From CAIWHR01 sp963734085 (GTDB lineage: Bacteria > Pseudomonadota > Gammaproteobacteria > Burkholderiales > Casimicrobiaceae), in assembly GCA_963734085.1 (NCBI GenBank), contig CAVTFT010000013.1, forward strand, positions 161,929-225,928: 64,000 bases of DNA. The letters are read 5' to 3'. Positions within the stretch are counted from its first letter, which is position 1. Each line of letters starts with the position of its first letter. Shown piece after piece: positions 40,557 to 54,982 of the stretch. A program made the position numbers and the translations under genes. The notes under the pieces are model-generated. The model searched no databases. It saw only the letters and a program-made list of their open reading frames with translations, and was not told the origin of the DNA.

Positions 40557-41713
40557 GCGCTGTCGAGGACCGCGCACGGCGCGCCGCGCAGAATGGATTC
40601 GATGTCGGCGCGGTTCGCCTCTGCGTCGGCGCGGCCGAGCTCGAGCAATGCCTTGCAGAAACCGGGCGCGAACAACAAGTACGAGAGCAGCGTCCCGCCG
40701 CCGCGGTGCATGCCGCCGACTGCGCGGAGCAGGCCCCGGATCGTCCAAGGCAGCAGGGCCCCGTGTGCAAGCGCAATCTCTTCCAGCGGCACGCTCGGCG
40801 TGACGAGCGCAAGAGCGACATCGCGCAGCGGAATCGGACTTGCTGCCAGGCGGTCGGACGGAATCTGCCGTACCGCAGTGTTGACGAGGCGGACCTTCTC
40901 CAAGTCGGTGCCGAGCGCGTCGGTGAAGATGCTCGCCAGCACCTGGCCCCCGATCTGCGCCATCGACGGGGGCGTCGGGCTGCTGCCGGCGTCGGGATGA
41001 ACCGTCGTGCGCGCGACGCCGATCACCAGGATCCGATCGGCGCCGAGATGCAGCGCGGGCCCCGTCGGTGCGACCTGCCGGAGCGCGCCGTCGCCGAAAT
41101 ATTCGCCATCGACCGCCGCCGGCGGAAACACGAACGGAATCGCGCTCGACGCGAACAGATGCGGCACGCCGATCACCGCCGGAACGCCGATTCGTTGCGA
41201 GCGTTGCCACAATTCCACGCCGGGACGGGTCTGGCAAAACGTCACCGCCATGCCGCTGCGATAGCTGGTCGCGGTGATCGCGAGCGAATCCAGCACGCCG
41301 GTGTCGAGGGCCGCCTGCACATCGGCGAACGGAAGCGCGCGTTCGAGAAATGCCGCGAGCGGCGCGTTGTCGAGCAGGCTCGCCGGCCGGCGATGCCGCC
41401 ACGCCGGGATGAACGAGACGAGCCAGCGCACTCCCGACCCGACGAGGTGCCATGCATCGGTGCGATAGACGTCCTGCGCGCGGACCCCGGACCATAGCTC
41501 GGTGAGCCGCGTCGTTGCGGCGAGGAAATCTCGGGCACCCGCGGCGATCGCCACGGCATTGATCGCACCCGCCGACGTGCCGCAGACGATTGTGAACGGC
41601 GTGGGCGCGCCAGCGGGTAGCCAGCCGGCAATCGCAGAAAGGACGCCGGCTTGGTAGGCCGCGCGCGCGCCGCCGCCGGACAGGACGATCGCGAGCTTCG
41701 GGCGCGCGGCCAT
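40523..41713 (-). CDS. Patatin-like phospholipase
   Basis: 396 residues. Catalytic Ser-Asp dyad: IVLSGGGARAAYQAGVLSAI with the glycine-rich oxyanion loop, VCGTSAGAINAVA (Gly-x-Ser-x-Gly) and GEYFGDGALRQVAP (Asp-Gly-Ala). An extra C-terminal region of about 120 residues follows the hydrolase domain. No signal peptide is seen. Acyl hydrolase activity on lipids is expected; the specific role is unknown. Confidence 0.9.
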   Translation of the reverse strand: MAARPKLAIVLSGGGARAAYQAGVLSAIAGWLPAGAPTPFTIVCGTSAGAINAVAIAAGARDFLAATTRLTELWSGVRAQDVYRTDAWHLVGSGVRWLVSFIPAWRHRRPASLLDNAPLAAFLERALPFADVQAALDTGVLDSLAITATSYRSGMAVTFCQTRPGVELWQRSQRIGVPAVIGVPHLFASSAIPFVFPPAAVDGEYFGDGALRQVAPTGPALHLGADRILVIGVARTTVHPDAGSSPTPPSMAQIGGQVLASIFTDALGTDLEKVRLVNTAVRQIPSDRLAASPIPLRDVALALVTPSVPLEEIALAHGALLPWTIRGLLRAVGGMHRGGGTLLSYLLFAPGFCKALLELGRADAEANRADIESILRGAPCAVLDSAQSLVTSTRQS

Positions 41714-41774
41714 CGCGCGATCATAAGGCTAAAGGACGATCCGCCGGCACACCGCGAGGCGAACCGATGAACGA

Positions 41775-42350
41775 TCAGACCTTGCGCACGAGCCCGACCA
41801 TCACGCCGAAAATCTCGAGATCGCCTTCGGGGCGAATGATCGGATAGGCCTTGTTTTCGGGCTTGAGGATGAAGCGGCCGCGCTCGAGGTCGAGCGTCTT
41901 CAGCGTGAACTGGCCGTCGACGATTGCGATGACGATGTCGCCGCGCTTGGCTGCCGCGGTTTTCTCGACGACGACAAGATCGCCGTCCAGAATACCCGCG
42001 TCCATCATCGAGTCGCCTTTGACGCGGATCAGCACCGTTTGCGACGGATGCTCGATCAGGTAGTCGTCGATCGTCAGCGCATCGGCCGGCGCGTCGTCGA
42101 CCGCATTGGGGAGCCCTGCATGGACCGGGGATTCCGCGAGCGGCCGTTCGAAAAAGCGCTTGGTCGGCGCAAGCCGCCGGTCGGGCGTCGAATCGATGAA
42201 CCCGGCAAGCTTCAGGCGAGCGACCATCGCCGCAACCGACGACTTCGATTTGAGCCCCAGCAACTGCCCGATCGACGCGTACGAGGGCAGCGCCCGATGC
42301 TCCGCGTAGTAATCTTGCAGCAGCGCCAGATAGGAACGATCGTTCGACAT
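41775..42350 (-). CDS. lexA: LexA-type SOS repressor
   Basis: 191 residues. An N-terminal winged helix (ALPSYASIGQLLGLKSKSSV) precedes an S24 self-cleaving domain: cleavage site Ala78-Gly79 (VHAGLP), catalytic Ser114 in RVKGDSMMDAGI and Lys151 in GQFTLKTL. The ATG at 42350 gives the proper length. The start codons themselves lie in a palindrome (42334-42345), and a LexA-box-like sequence sits 14 nt upstream, so autoregulation is likely. The HTH differs from E. coli LexA; this may be a second, divergent LexA rather than the housekeeping one. Confidence 0.85.
   Translation of the reverse strand: MSNDRSYLALLQDYYAEHRALPSYASIGQLLGLKSKSSVAAMVARLKLAGFIDSTPDRRLAPTKRFFERPLAESPVHAGLPNAVDDAPADALTIDDYLIEHPSQTVLIRVKGDSMMDAGILDGDLVVVEKTAAAKRGDIVIAIVDGQFTLKTLDLERGRFILKPENKAYPIIRPEGDLEIFGVMVGLVRKV
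42334..42345. promoter_or_regulatory. Palindrome GAACGATCGTTC over the lexA start, candidate second LexA site
   Basis: A perfect 12-nt palindrome covers codons 2-6 of lexA and has the same GAAC-N4-GTTC build as the upstream site. Binding here would block the start region of its own gene. Confidence 0.45.
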
Positions 42351-42363
42351 GGTGCTACGATAG

Positions 42364-42377
42364 CGAACGAACGTTCG
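42364..42377. promoter_or_regulatory. Candidate LexA box CGAAC-GAAC-GTTCG between lexA and the Cho-like gene
   Basis: The half-sites CGAAC and GTTCG flank GAAC, matching the Bacillus-type core CGAAC-RNRY-GTT. The E. coli form CTGT-N8-ACAG was not seen nearby. It lies between divergent start codons at 42350 and 42425, placed to control both genes. Confidence 0.6.
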
Positions 42378-42424
42378 GCAGTCAAGCCCCTCCAAGTACC
42401 GGGACGGGCGCTGCTGCCGCGCCC

Positions 42425-43846
42425 ATGAGCCGCTCAATGCGCCTTTTTGCCCCCGCCCTCGCCTTCGTCGACCTGGAAACGACCGGGACGACGGCGGCCA
42501 AGGATGCCATCACCGAAATCGGCGTCGTCCGCGTCGAAGCCGACCCGGTAGGTGTTGCGCCGCCGTGCGTCACCGAGTGGAGCACGCTCGTGAATCCGGG
42601 CGTCGCGATCCCGCCTTCGATCCAGGCGCTGACCGGCATCACCAATGCGATGGTCCGCGACGCGCCGCCATTCGCCGCCGTCGCCGACCGCGTGGCCGAG
42701 ATTACCGCCAACGCCTTGTTCGTCGCCCACAATGCGCGCTTCGATTACGGTTTCCTGAAGCACGCCTTTGCGCGACTCGAGCGCTCGTTTTCGGCGCGCG
42801 TGCTTTGCACGGTGCGACTGTCGCGCCGGCTGTTTCAGGAAGCCGAGCGCCACAATCTCGACAGCGTGATCGTGCGGCATGCGCTCGAGGTCTCCGATCG
42901 CCATCGCGCATTAGGCGACGCCCGCGCGTTATGGGCATTCGTCCAGACGCTCTATCGCGATCTCGCGCCCGAGACGATCGAAGTCGCCACAAAACGGGTG
43001 CTCAAGACACCCAGCCTGCCGCCGCAACTCGCTCCCGATGCGATCGACAGCCTCCCGGAAGCGCCGGGTGTCTATCTCTTCTACGGCTTGAACGCGCTGC
43101 CGCTCTACATCGGCAAGAGCCGCAACCTGCGCGAGCGCGTCGGCGCCCATTTCTCGTCCGATTACCGCTCGTCGACCGATTTGCGATTGTCGGCGGAAAT
43201 ACGACGCATCGAATTCGAGGAAACCGCGGGAGAGATCGGGGCGCTGCTGCGCGAGGCCGCGCTCGTGAAGTCGATGCTGCCGGCGCACAACCACGCGTTG
43301 CGCCGCAAGGCCGAATCCGGAGTACTCGAATTGCCGGCGGATCCGGGTCCGCCACGCTATGTCGCCGCCGCAGGCGTCGAGGCCGGCACTCTCGCCGGAC
43401 ACTATGGGCCATTCACGTCGAAGCGGCAGGCGCGCGAGATGCTTCGCCATCTCGCCGCCGAGCACAGGCTGTGCTGGAAGATGCTGGGTCTCGAAAAACG
43501 CGTCGGCCCGTGCTTTGCGCGGCAGGTCCGTCGCTGTGCGGGCGCGTGCATCGGCGAAGAATCGCCGGAAGCCCATCACGCGCGGCTCGCCGCAGCGCTT
43601 GCGCCCTACGCGATACCGCCGTGGCCCTACCGCGGGCTCGCCGCGATCCGCGAGCGCGCGCTTTTTTCCGAGCGCACCGACGTCCACGTGATCCGCGACT
43701 GGTGCTGGCTCGGCACTGCAAGCGATGAAGGCGAGCTCGGGCGCCTCGTCGAGGCGCTGCCCCGACCGGTATTCGACGTCGACATCTGCCGGCTGCTGAT
43801 CAAGGCGCTCGCCCGCGGGCGGCACGACGTGCGGGTGCTCGGGTAG
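42425..43846 (+). CDS. DnaQ-like exonuclease fused to GIY-YIG (UvrC/Cho-like) endonuclease
   Basis: 473 residues. Residues about 12-180 form a DEDDh exonuclease: ALAFVDLETTGTTA (Asp16, Glu18), VAHNARFDYGFL (Asp), SDRHRALGDARAL (His, Asp). Residues about 205-300 form a GIY-YIG domain (PGVYLFYGLNALPLYIGKSR) with the later Glu in EETAGEIGALLREAALVK. Its tail has Cys-containing UvrC-like segments (RVGPCFARQVRRCAGACIGE). E. coli Cho is a LexA-controlled second incision nuclease; the shared LexA box makes a similar SOS repair role likely here. Confidence 0.88.
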   Translation: MSRSMRLFAPALAFVDLETTGTTAAKDAITEIGVVRVEADPVGVAPPCVTEWSTLVNPGVAIPPSIQALTGITNAMVRDAPPFAAVADRVAEITANALFVAHNARFDYGFLKHAFARLERSFSARVLCTVRLSRRLFQEAERHNLDSVIVRHALEVSDRHRALGDARALWAFVQTLYRDLAPETIEVATKRVLKTPSLPPQLAPDAIDSLPEAPGVYLFYGLNALPLYIGKSRNLRERVGAHFSSDYRSSTDLRLSAEIRRIEFEETAGEIGALLREAALVKSMLPAHNHALRRKAESGVLELPADPGPPRYVAAAGVEAGTLAGHYGPFTSKRQAREMLRHLAAEHRLCWKMLGLEKRVGPCFARQVRRCAGACIGEESPEAHHARLAAALAPYAIPPWPYRGLAAIRERALFSERTDVHVIRDWCWLGTASDEGELGRLVEALPRPVFDVDICRLLIKALARGRHDVRVLG

Positions 43847-43986
43847 CGGAAGGCAGCGCGAATGTGCCAACAGATCACGCCTATGCTTCGCTCCGTCCTA
43901 CAACGCAAAGCGGCCACGACTGACGTACAGGCAAATGGCGGATCGCTAGCATGGGTGCCCATGACCAACCACGTCAGGAGATGGGC

Positions 43987-44307
43987 ATGAAGTACATACT
44001 CGCAACAACCTGTTTTGTGCTGGGCGCGGCGCTGGCGCCTGTGGCGGCCTACGCGGACTCGGATGCGGACCGCCCGAATCCTGCTACGTTCGTCAAGGAT
44101 TCGACCATTACGACGAAGATCAAGACCCAGCTTGCGGCGGAGCACCCGGGAACCCTGAAACACATCAGCGTCGACACCGACAACAACGGCGTCGTCTGGA
44201 TGACCGGCACGGTGGAGAATCAGGCCGAGGCGGACCAGGCGATGACGATCGCGCGTAATACGGAAGGCGTGAAGTCGGTCAAGAGCCACCTCAAGGTGCA
44301 GAAGTAG
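43987..44307 (+). CDS. Secreted BON-domain protein
   Basis: 106 residues. The signal peptide MKYILATTCFVLGAALAP has a likely cut after AAYA. The mature part is one BON domain (DSTITTKIKTQLAAEHPGTL, WMTGTVENQAEADQAMTIAR, VKSVKSHLKV), as in OsmY, a periplasmic stress protein thought to bind membranes. GGAG lies 8 nt before the ATG; an ATG six bases earlier is too close to it. A clear terminator follows. Confidence 0.87.
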   Translation: MKYILATTCFVLGAALAPVAAYADSDADRPNPATFVKDSTITTKIKTQLAAEHPGTLKHISVDTDNNGVVWMTGTVENQAEADQAMTIARNTEGVKSVKSHLKVQK

Positions 44308-44352
44308 CGGTAAGTGCACTTTACGAGATCACGCGCGTTACCGCAGTACCCA

Positions 44353-44382
44353 GGGGCGGTTCGAAAGGACCGCCTCTTTTTC
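44353..44382 (+). terminator. Rho-independent terminator after the BON gene
   Basis: Stem GGCGGT / ACCGCC with loop TCGAAAGG, extended on the left by GG and followed by TC and five T. It lies 45 nt after the BON stop. The opposite-strand M20 gene ends at 44439, so the site may serve the convergent pair. Confidence 0.75.
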
Positions 44383-44438
44383 CCGACCGATCCGCATCCG
44401 GCGATCGAGGCGCGAATTTCGGAAGCGGCCGTCGCCTT

Positions 44439-45857
44439 CTAGCGCGCCGCGTGCGCTGCGATGATCTGCGCGACGCACGCGGTCAGTTTCTGCGCATACG
44501 GCACATGCAGGAACTCGTTTGGACCATGGGCGTTCGACTTCGGTCCGAGGACGCCGGTGATCAGGAACTGGGCTTCGGGAAAGTGCTTGCCCAGCATCGC
44601 CATGAACGGGATTGTGCCGCCCTCGCCCATTGCCGCGACCGGCTTGCCGTAGAACGTGCGCGACGCTTCGTCCAGCGCCGTCGCGAGCCACGGCGCAGTC
44701 GCCGGCGCGTTCCACCCGGTCGCACCCTGGTCCGGCTCGAAATGTACGGTGGCGCCGTGCGGCGGATCGGCTTCGAGCAGTCGCTTCAGGTCTTGCGTCG
44801 CCCGCTCGCCATCCAATACCGGCGGCAACCGCAGCGAAAGCTTGAGCGAGGTCCGCGGCCGGAGCACATTGCCGGCGTCGGCAATCGCAGGCAGGCCGTC
44901 TGCACCGATGATCGACAGCGCGGGCCGCCACGTGCGGTTCAGCAGCGCTTCGGCGCGTCCGGCGACCATCGGCTTCGTGCTTGCGGCAAACGGATATTTG
45001 CGGAATACGATGTCGCCGAGGATGTCCGCCGCAGCGCGCGCCTGGGCGGCGCGCTCGTCGGGGATCGGCGAATGAAATTCGGTCGGCAGGATCCGGCCGC
45101 TCGCCGAATCCTCGAGACGGTCGAGCAACCCGCGCGCGATGCGAAACGACGACGGCACCACGCCGCTCGCATCGCCCGAGTGCACGCCTTCGGTCAGCAC
45201 GTCGACCGTCAGCGTGCCCGCGGCAATGCCGCGCAGCGACGTCGTCGCCCACAGCCGATCGTAATCGCCGCAGCCCGAGTCGAGTCCCACCACGAAATCG
45301 ACCACGCCCAGGCGCGGCGCCAGCGCTTCGAGGTACGCGGGCAGATCGTAGCTGCCGCTTTCCTCGCAGGTCTCGATCATGCCGGCGCAGCGCGCATGCG
45401 GAATGCCCTGCGCGTCGAGCGCGCCGATCGCCGCGAGCGAGGCGAACACCGCGTAACCGTCGTCGGCGCCGCCGCGGCCGTAGAGCCGGCCGTCCTCGAG
45501 CAGCGGCGTCCAGGGGCCGGCATCGGCGCGCCAGCCGATCATCTCCGGCTGCTTGTCGAGATGGCCGTAGAGCAGCACCGTCGGCGCGGTTTTCGCCGTG
45601 CTGGTCGCCGGCACGTCGAAATAAAGCAACGGCGTGCGCCCGCCCAGGCGAACGATTTCGACGGCGAGCCCGCGCACGGGCTGCGCCTTCGCCCAGGTTT
45701 CGGCGAGGCCGATCACCTTCTCGATATGACCGTTCTTTTTCCAGTCGTGGTCGAAGTGCGGCGACTTTGCGGGAATGCGGATGTAATCGACGAGTCGCGG
45801 GACGATTTCGGCATCCCATTGCCGGGCGATGGCGGCAGCAAGTGCGGTCGTGTTCAT
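44439..45857 (-). CDS. M20-family metallopeptidase (dipeptidase-like)
   Basis: 472 residues. Zinc-site segments in order: LLYGHLDKQP (His-x-Asp), LYGRGGADDGYAV (Asp), IETCEESGSYDLP (Glu-Glu), GLDSGCGDYDRLW (Asp) and NAHGPNEFLHVPYA (His). No signal peptide, so cytoplasmic; likely a peptidase or acyl-amino-acid hydrolase. Its ATG overlaps the stop of the receiver-cyclase gene (ATGA), placing a metabolic enzyme at the end of a signalling operon. Confidence 0.88.
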   Translation of the reverse strand: MNTTALAAAIARQWDAEIVPRLVDYIRIPAKSPHFDHDWKKNGHIEKVIGLAETWAKAQPVRGLAVEIVRLGGRTPLLYFDVPATSTAKTAPTVLLYGHLDKQPEMIGWRADAGPWTPLLEDGRLYGRGGADDGYAVFASLAAIGALDAQGIPHARCAGMIETCEESGSYDLPAYLEALAPRLGVVDFVVGLDSGCGDYDRLWATTSLRGIAAGTLTVDVLTEGVHSGDASGVVPSSFRIARGLLDRLEDSASGRILPTEFHSPIPDERAAQARAAADILGDIVFRKYPFAASTKPMVAGRAEALLNRTWRPALSIIGADGLPAIADAGNVLRPRTSLKLSLRLPPVLDGERATQDLKRLLEADPPHGATVHFEPDQGATGWNAPATAPWLATALDEASRTFYGKPVAAMGEGGTIPFMAMLGKHFPEAQFLITGVLGPKSNAHGPNEFLHVPYAQKLTACVAQIIAAHAAR

Positions 45858-46993
45858 GGCGAGGAGAGAGTGACGAGACGGAAAGCGGGAACGGGCTGCG
45901 CGTACCCCTTGAGCGTCAGCGGGCCCACGGGGACGATCTGCGCGCCATCGTCGAGCGCCGCACGCGTGCGCCGGTCGATCAGGATCTCGCCGCCCTGCGC
46001 CTCGCCGCACAGCCGCGCGGCCAGATTGACGATGCCGCCGATCGCCGTATAGTCGAAACGCTGTTCGAATCCGAACGCGCCGAGCGTCGCAAAGCCGAAC
46101 GCGATGCCGATGCCGAGATCGAGGTCGTATCCCTTCTTTTCCCAGCGCGTCCGCAGCGGCAGAAAGCGCTCCTGCATCGCCAATGCCATACCGGCCGCGC
46201 GTCGCGCCGGCTCGGAAAGCGGGAACGGGTCGTTGAAGAAGATCAGGATGCCGTCGCCGGCGAAGCGGTCGACGGTTCCCTCGTGCTCGGTCACGAGCGC
46301 CCCCATCGCGGCATGAAACTCGTGCAGCATCGCCTGCACTTCCTCCGGCTCCGCGGCGTCGGTGAAGGCGGTGAAACCGCGGAGATCGACGACCACGTAG
46401 CAGATCTCGCGACGGTGCGGTTCGAGGATCGATTTCTCGCCCGTCGTGACGATCGCGTCGGCGACCGTCGGCGAGAAGAAACGCTTGAGCTGGCCCAGGC
46501 GGTCGAGTTGCGCGACCTGCTCCGCCACGCGCTCCTCGAGCTTCGCGTTCCATTCCCTGAGCGCATCGGCCTGGCGCCGGACCTCGTCCTGGAGCGCCTT
46601 CACCCGCAGCAGCGAGCGGACCCGCGCAAAGAGCTCACCCTGATTGATCGGCTTCGACAGGAAGTCGTCCGCGCCCGCCTCGATGCCCTTGATCCGCTCG
46701 TGCTCGGGATCGAGCGCGGTGACGAGCACCACCGGAAGCAATGCTGTTTCCGCTTTGCTTCGAATCCGCCTGCAGACTTCGTACCCCGACAAACCCGGCA
46801 TCATGACATCGAGCAGAACAAGGTCCGGCCGATCGGAGGCGAGCTTTGCAAGCGCCTCCTCGCCCGAAGCCGCGGTCGTCACTGCAAACCCCTTGACGCC
46901 GAGCACGTCGGCCAGAAGCTTGACGTTGTTCGGCGTGTCGTCGACGACAAGCACCTTAACCGGGGCGCCCGCCGGCTCGACCGCGTTCATCAC
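45854..46993 (-). CDS. Response regulator with class III nucleotide cyclase domain
   Basis: 379 residues. Residues about 12-130 are a receiver domain (VKVLVVDDTPNNVKLL, phospho-Asp in LVLLDVMMPGLSGYEV, Lys in ADDFLSKPINQGEL). A coiled linker (EWNAKLEERVAEQVAQLDRL) leads to an adenylate/guanylate cyclase domain: VVVDLRGFTAF and DRFAGDGILIFFNDP hold the metal Asp pair, and YTAIGGIVNLAARLCGEA the Asn and Arg. Phosphorylation probably controls cAMP or cGMP synthesis. It overlaps the single-receiver gene by 4 nt. Confidence 0.92.
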   Translation of the reverse strand: MMNAVEPAGAPVKVLVVDDTPNNVKLLADVLGVKGFAVTTAASGEEALAKLASDRPDLVLLDVMMPGLSGYEVCRRIRSKAETALLPVVLVTALDPEHERIKGIEAGADDFLSKPINQGELFARVRSLLRVKALQDEVRRQADALREWNAKLEERVAEQVAQLDRLGQLKRFFSPTVADAIVTTGEKSILEPHRREICYVVVDLRGFTAFTDAAEPEEVQAMLHEFHAAMGALVTEHEGTVDRFAGDGILIFFNDPFPLSEPARRAAGMALAMQERFLPLRTRWEKKGYDLDLGIGIAFGFATLGAFGFEQRFDYTAIGGIVNLAARLCGEAQGGEILIDRRTRAALDDGAQIVPVGPLTLKGYAQPVPAFRLVTLSSP

Positions 46994-47357
46994 CGTCGCC
47001 CTTCGAGCGCATTGCGCACGGCGTCAAGAAACTCCTTCAGGTTGATCGGCTTGCCGACGTAGCCGTTGAACCCGGCTTCGGTGATCTTGTTGCGGTCCTG
47101 CTGCATGACCGACGCGGTGACCGCGACAACCGGGATGTCCGCCGTCTCGGGATTCGCGCGCAGGATCCTGAGCGCGTCGATGCCGTTCATCCCGGGCAAC
47201 TGGATGTCCATCAGGATGAGATCCGGCTTGCGCGCAGAGGCGAGGTTGATCCCGTCCTCGGCGTTGCCGGCCTCGATCGTGGCGTAGCCCTTCACCTGCA
47301 GCACGTCACGCACGAGCTTCAGGTTCTTTTCGTTGTCCTCGACGATCAGGATCAGGC

Positions 47358-47361
<4 letters not shown>
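46990..47361 (-). CDS. Single-domain response regulator (CheY/DivK-like)
   Basis: 123 residues, receiver only. ILIVEDNEKNLKLVRDVLQV at the N-terminus, the phospho-acceptor in LILMDIQLPGMNGIDALRI, Thr in VVAVTASVMQ and Lys in GYVGKPINLKEF. It overlaps both neighbours by 4 nt (ATGA), between the giant sensor kinase and the receiver-cyclase. It may relay or compete for phosphate from the kinase, which has no receiver of its own. Confidence 0.93.
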
Positions 47362-53339
<5,978 letters not shown>

Positions 53340-54207
53340 TTGATCTACGTGGCGTGGCGCGCCGACCGGCGCGACCAGCCAGGAGGGTGGGCCAGGCTGT
53401 CCGAGATGAACATGGTCGTCGAGACTATCGGAGGCACGGGTCGCACGCAACGACAGCCGACCCGCGGCTTCCGCAACCTCCCGCTTCCCGGCGAATGCAG
53501 TGGCATCACTGGATCACTTCGTCCGCGCGCAACAAGATCGACTGCGGAATCGAGAGTCGCAGCGTCTTTGCGGTCTGGAGATTGACGACGAGCTCGAATG
53601 TCGTCGGCTGCAGCATCGGCGTCTCGGCGGGTTTCGCCCCTTTCGGGATGCGACCACAACAGATGCCTGCTTGCTTATACATCCCCGCGATCCTGGTGCC
53701 GTAGCTCAAGAGCCCGCCGGCGTACGCGCTGCGGTGCCGCCGCGACGGCGCCATGTCGATGCAGCTTACAGGCTGCCATGACGGCCCTAAGCCAACGCCT
53801 TGATCTTTTGCAAAGAGTTGCGGAGGAACGACTGTTGCGTGGCATCTTGGCCGAAAACGTCGCGTGCGGCCCGACCGTGGTGCCGCCCCATATGAAAAGA
53901 AGACGGTCGTTGGGAGCTGGCAGCTAAGCGAACCGGCTCTCGCATGAACCAAACACGATGGCACCGCCGGGCCGAGTGCCCGCCGCGGTCTCGGGGACCC
54001 AGCGCCTAAACCACGCGGCACCTCGCAGGCGGGGCGAATGTTGGAATACTTTACAGCTGCTCACCGCTGCCTGACGTAATCACTTGATTCTTTGCATGTT
54101 CGCAAAACGGCATGCTTCATGCTCCAGAGCCTCGCTACTCGCGCTTGGTGCCGCAGAAGCTCCGGGCGCATTGATTGGGGACGTTCGCAAACTCTTGGGG
54201 AGGTTTC
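53340..54207. other. 868-bp intergenic region with a gene remnant
   Basis: Apart from the transporter-protein fragment at 53506-53745, I see no gene, RNA or clear promoter motif. It separates the minus-strand kinase operon from the plus-strand PEP-CTERM and subtilase genes and should contain promoters for both directions. Confidence 0.5.
53506..53745 (-). pseudogene. Remnant of an ABC-transporter substrate-binding protein (C-terminal fragment)
   Basis: The last about 70 codons before the stop read GGLLSYGTRIAGMYKQAGIC, then RIPKGAKPAETPM, TTFELVVNLQTAKTLRLSIP and SILLRADEVIQ. This is the C-terminal end of the ABC.X2/TrpX-type substrate-binding family (usual form ...RILKGAKPADLPV..KFELVINLKTAKALGL..P..LL.RADEVIE). 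The rest of the about 320-residue protein and the transporter genes are missing, and the region upstream in frame is not family-like, so it is a decayed fragment. Confidence 0.75.
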
Positions 54208-54780
54208 ATGCGAATTGCAGCGTCGTTGGCCCGCGGCTTGTTCGCGGCCGCAATCTTCGTGAGCGTGGCCGCACATGCCGCCAACATCGTCGTCAACGGC
54301 GGATTCGAGACGGGCGACTTCAGCGACTGGTCCACATCCATCGACCCGGTATTCGACGGCGTCGACGTCCTGCAACCCCATTCGGGGTCGTTCGCAGCCT
54401 TCTTCGGGAATCCCGGTGCCAGCATGATCAGCCAGATGTTGGTGACCACACCCGGCACGGTGTATAGCATTGACTTCTGGCTGCAAGCCGAAGCGGACGT
54501 GTTGGGGGCGTCCGCGCCGAACGCCTTCTCGTTCAACTGGAACGGCGGAGCGGCTGAACTCGCGCTGACCGATAGCCCGGCGTTCGGCTATACGCATTAT
54601 TCTTTCCTCCTTCAGGCGACCGCGGCCACAACGCAGCTCGCGTTCACGTTCGCGAATACCCCGGCGTTCTGGGACTTCGACGACGTCTCCGTGTCGGCGG
54701 CCCCGGAGCCGGGATCGGCGACGTTGGTGGCGTTGGCGTGCGGACTGGTCGCGCTTACGTTGCGGCGTCGCCGCGCCTGA
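54208..54780 (+). CDS. PEP-CTERM sorting-domain protein
   Basis: 190 residues. Signal peptide MRIAASLARGLFAAAIFVSV ending near AHAA, a beta-rich middle beginning NIVVNGGFETGDFSDWS as in many carbohydrate-binding-like secreted proteins, and the C-terminal tag APEPGSATLVALACGLVAL followed by RRRR: the Pro-Glu-Pro motif, helix and basic end recognised by exosortase. GGGAGG lies 5 nt before the ATG. Its exosortase is not in the window. Confidence 0.92.
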   Translation: MRIAASLARGLFAAAIFVSVAAHAANIVVNGGFETGDFSDWSTSIDPVFDGVDVLQPHSGSFAAFFGNPGASMISQMLVTTPGTVYSIDFWLQAEADVLGASAPNAFSFNWNGGAAELALTDSPAFGYTHYSFLLQATAATTQLAFTFANTPAFWDFDDVSVSAAPEPGSATLVALACGLVALTLRRRRA

Positions 54781-54982
54781 ACGGCGTCGTCCGCCGTCGC
54801 AGCGCGCCGCGAAATTCTTCGATCAGGACGATTACGCCGTCCGGAGAGCGCCGGTAGCGGGCGACCCGATCGCGCGCGCTCGCTGCCGCGGTTGCGCGAT
54901 GGCGTCTGAAGTTGTATAGCGGCGAGTGCGGCACCGCGGGCAAGGGCATCGCAGCGTATCGACAGCAACAAGGAGAGGGCTC

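Noticed and set aside
53506..54021. A complete 171-codon minus-strand gene
   Set aside because: Only the last about 70-80 codons match a family; the upstream part is Arg/Pro/Ser-rich with no fold, so the segment is called a remnant.
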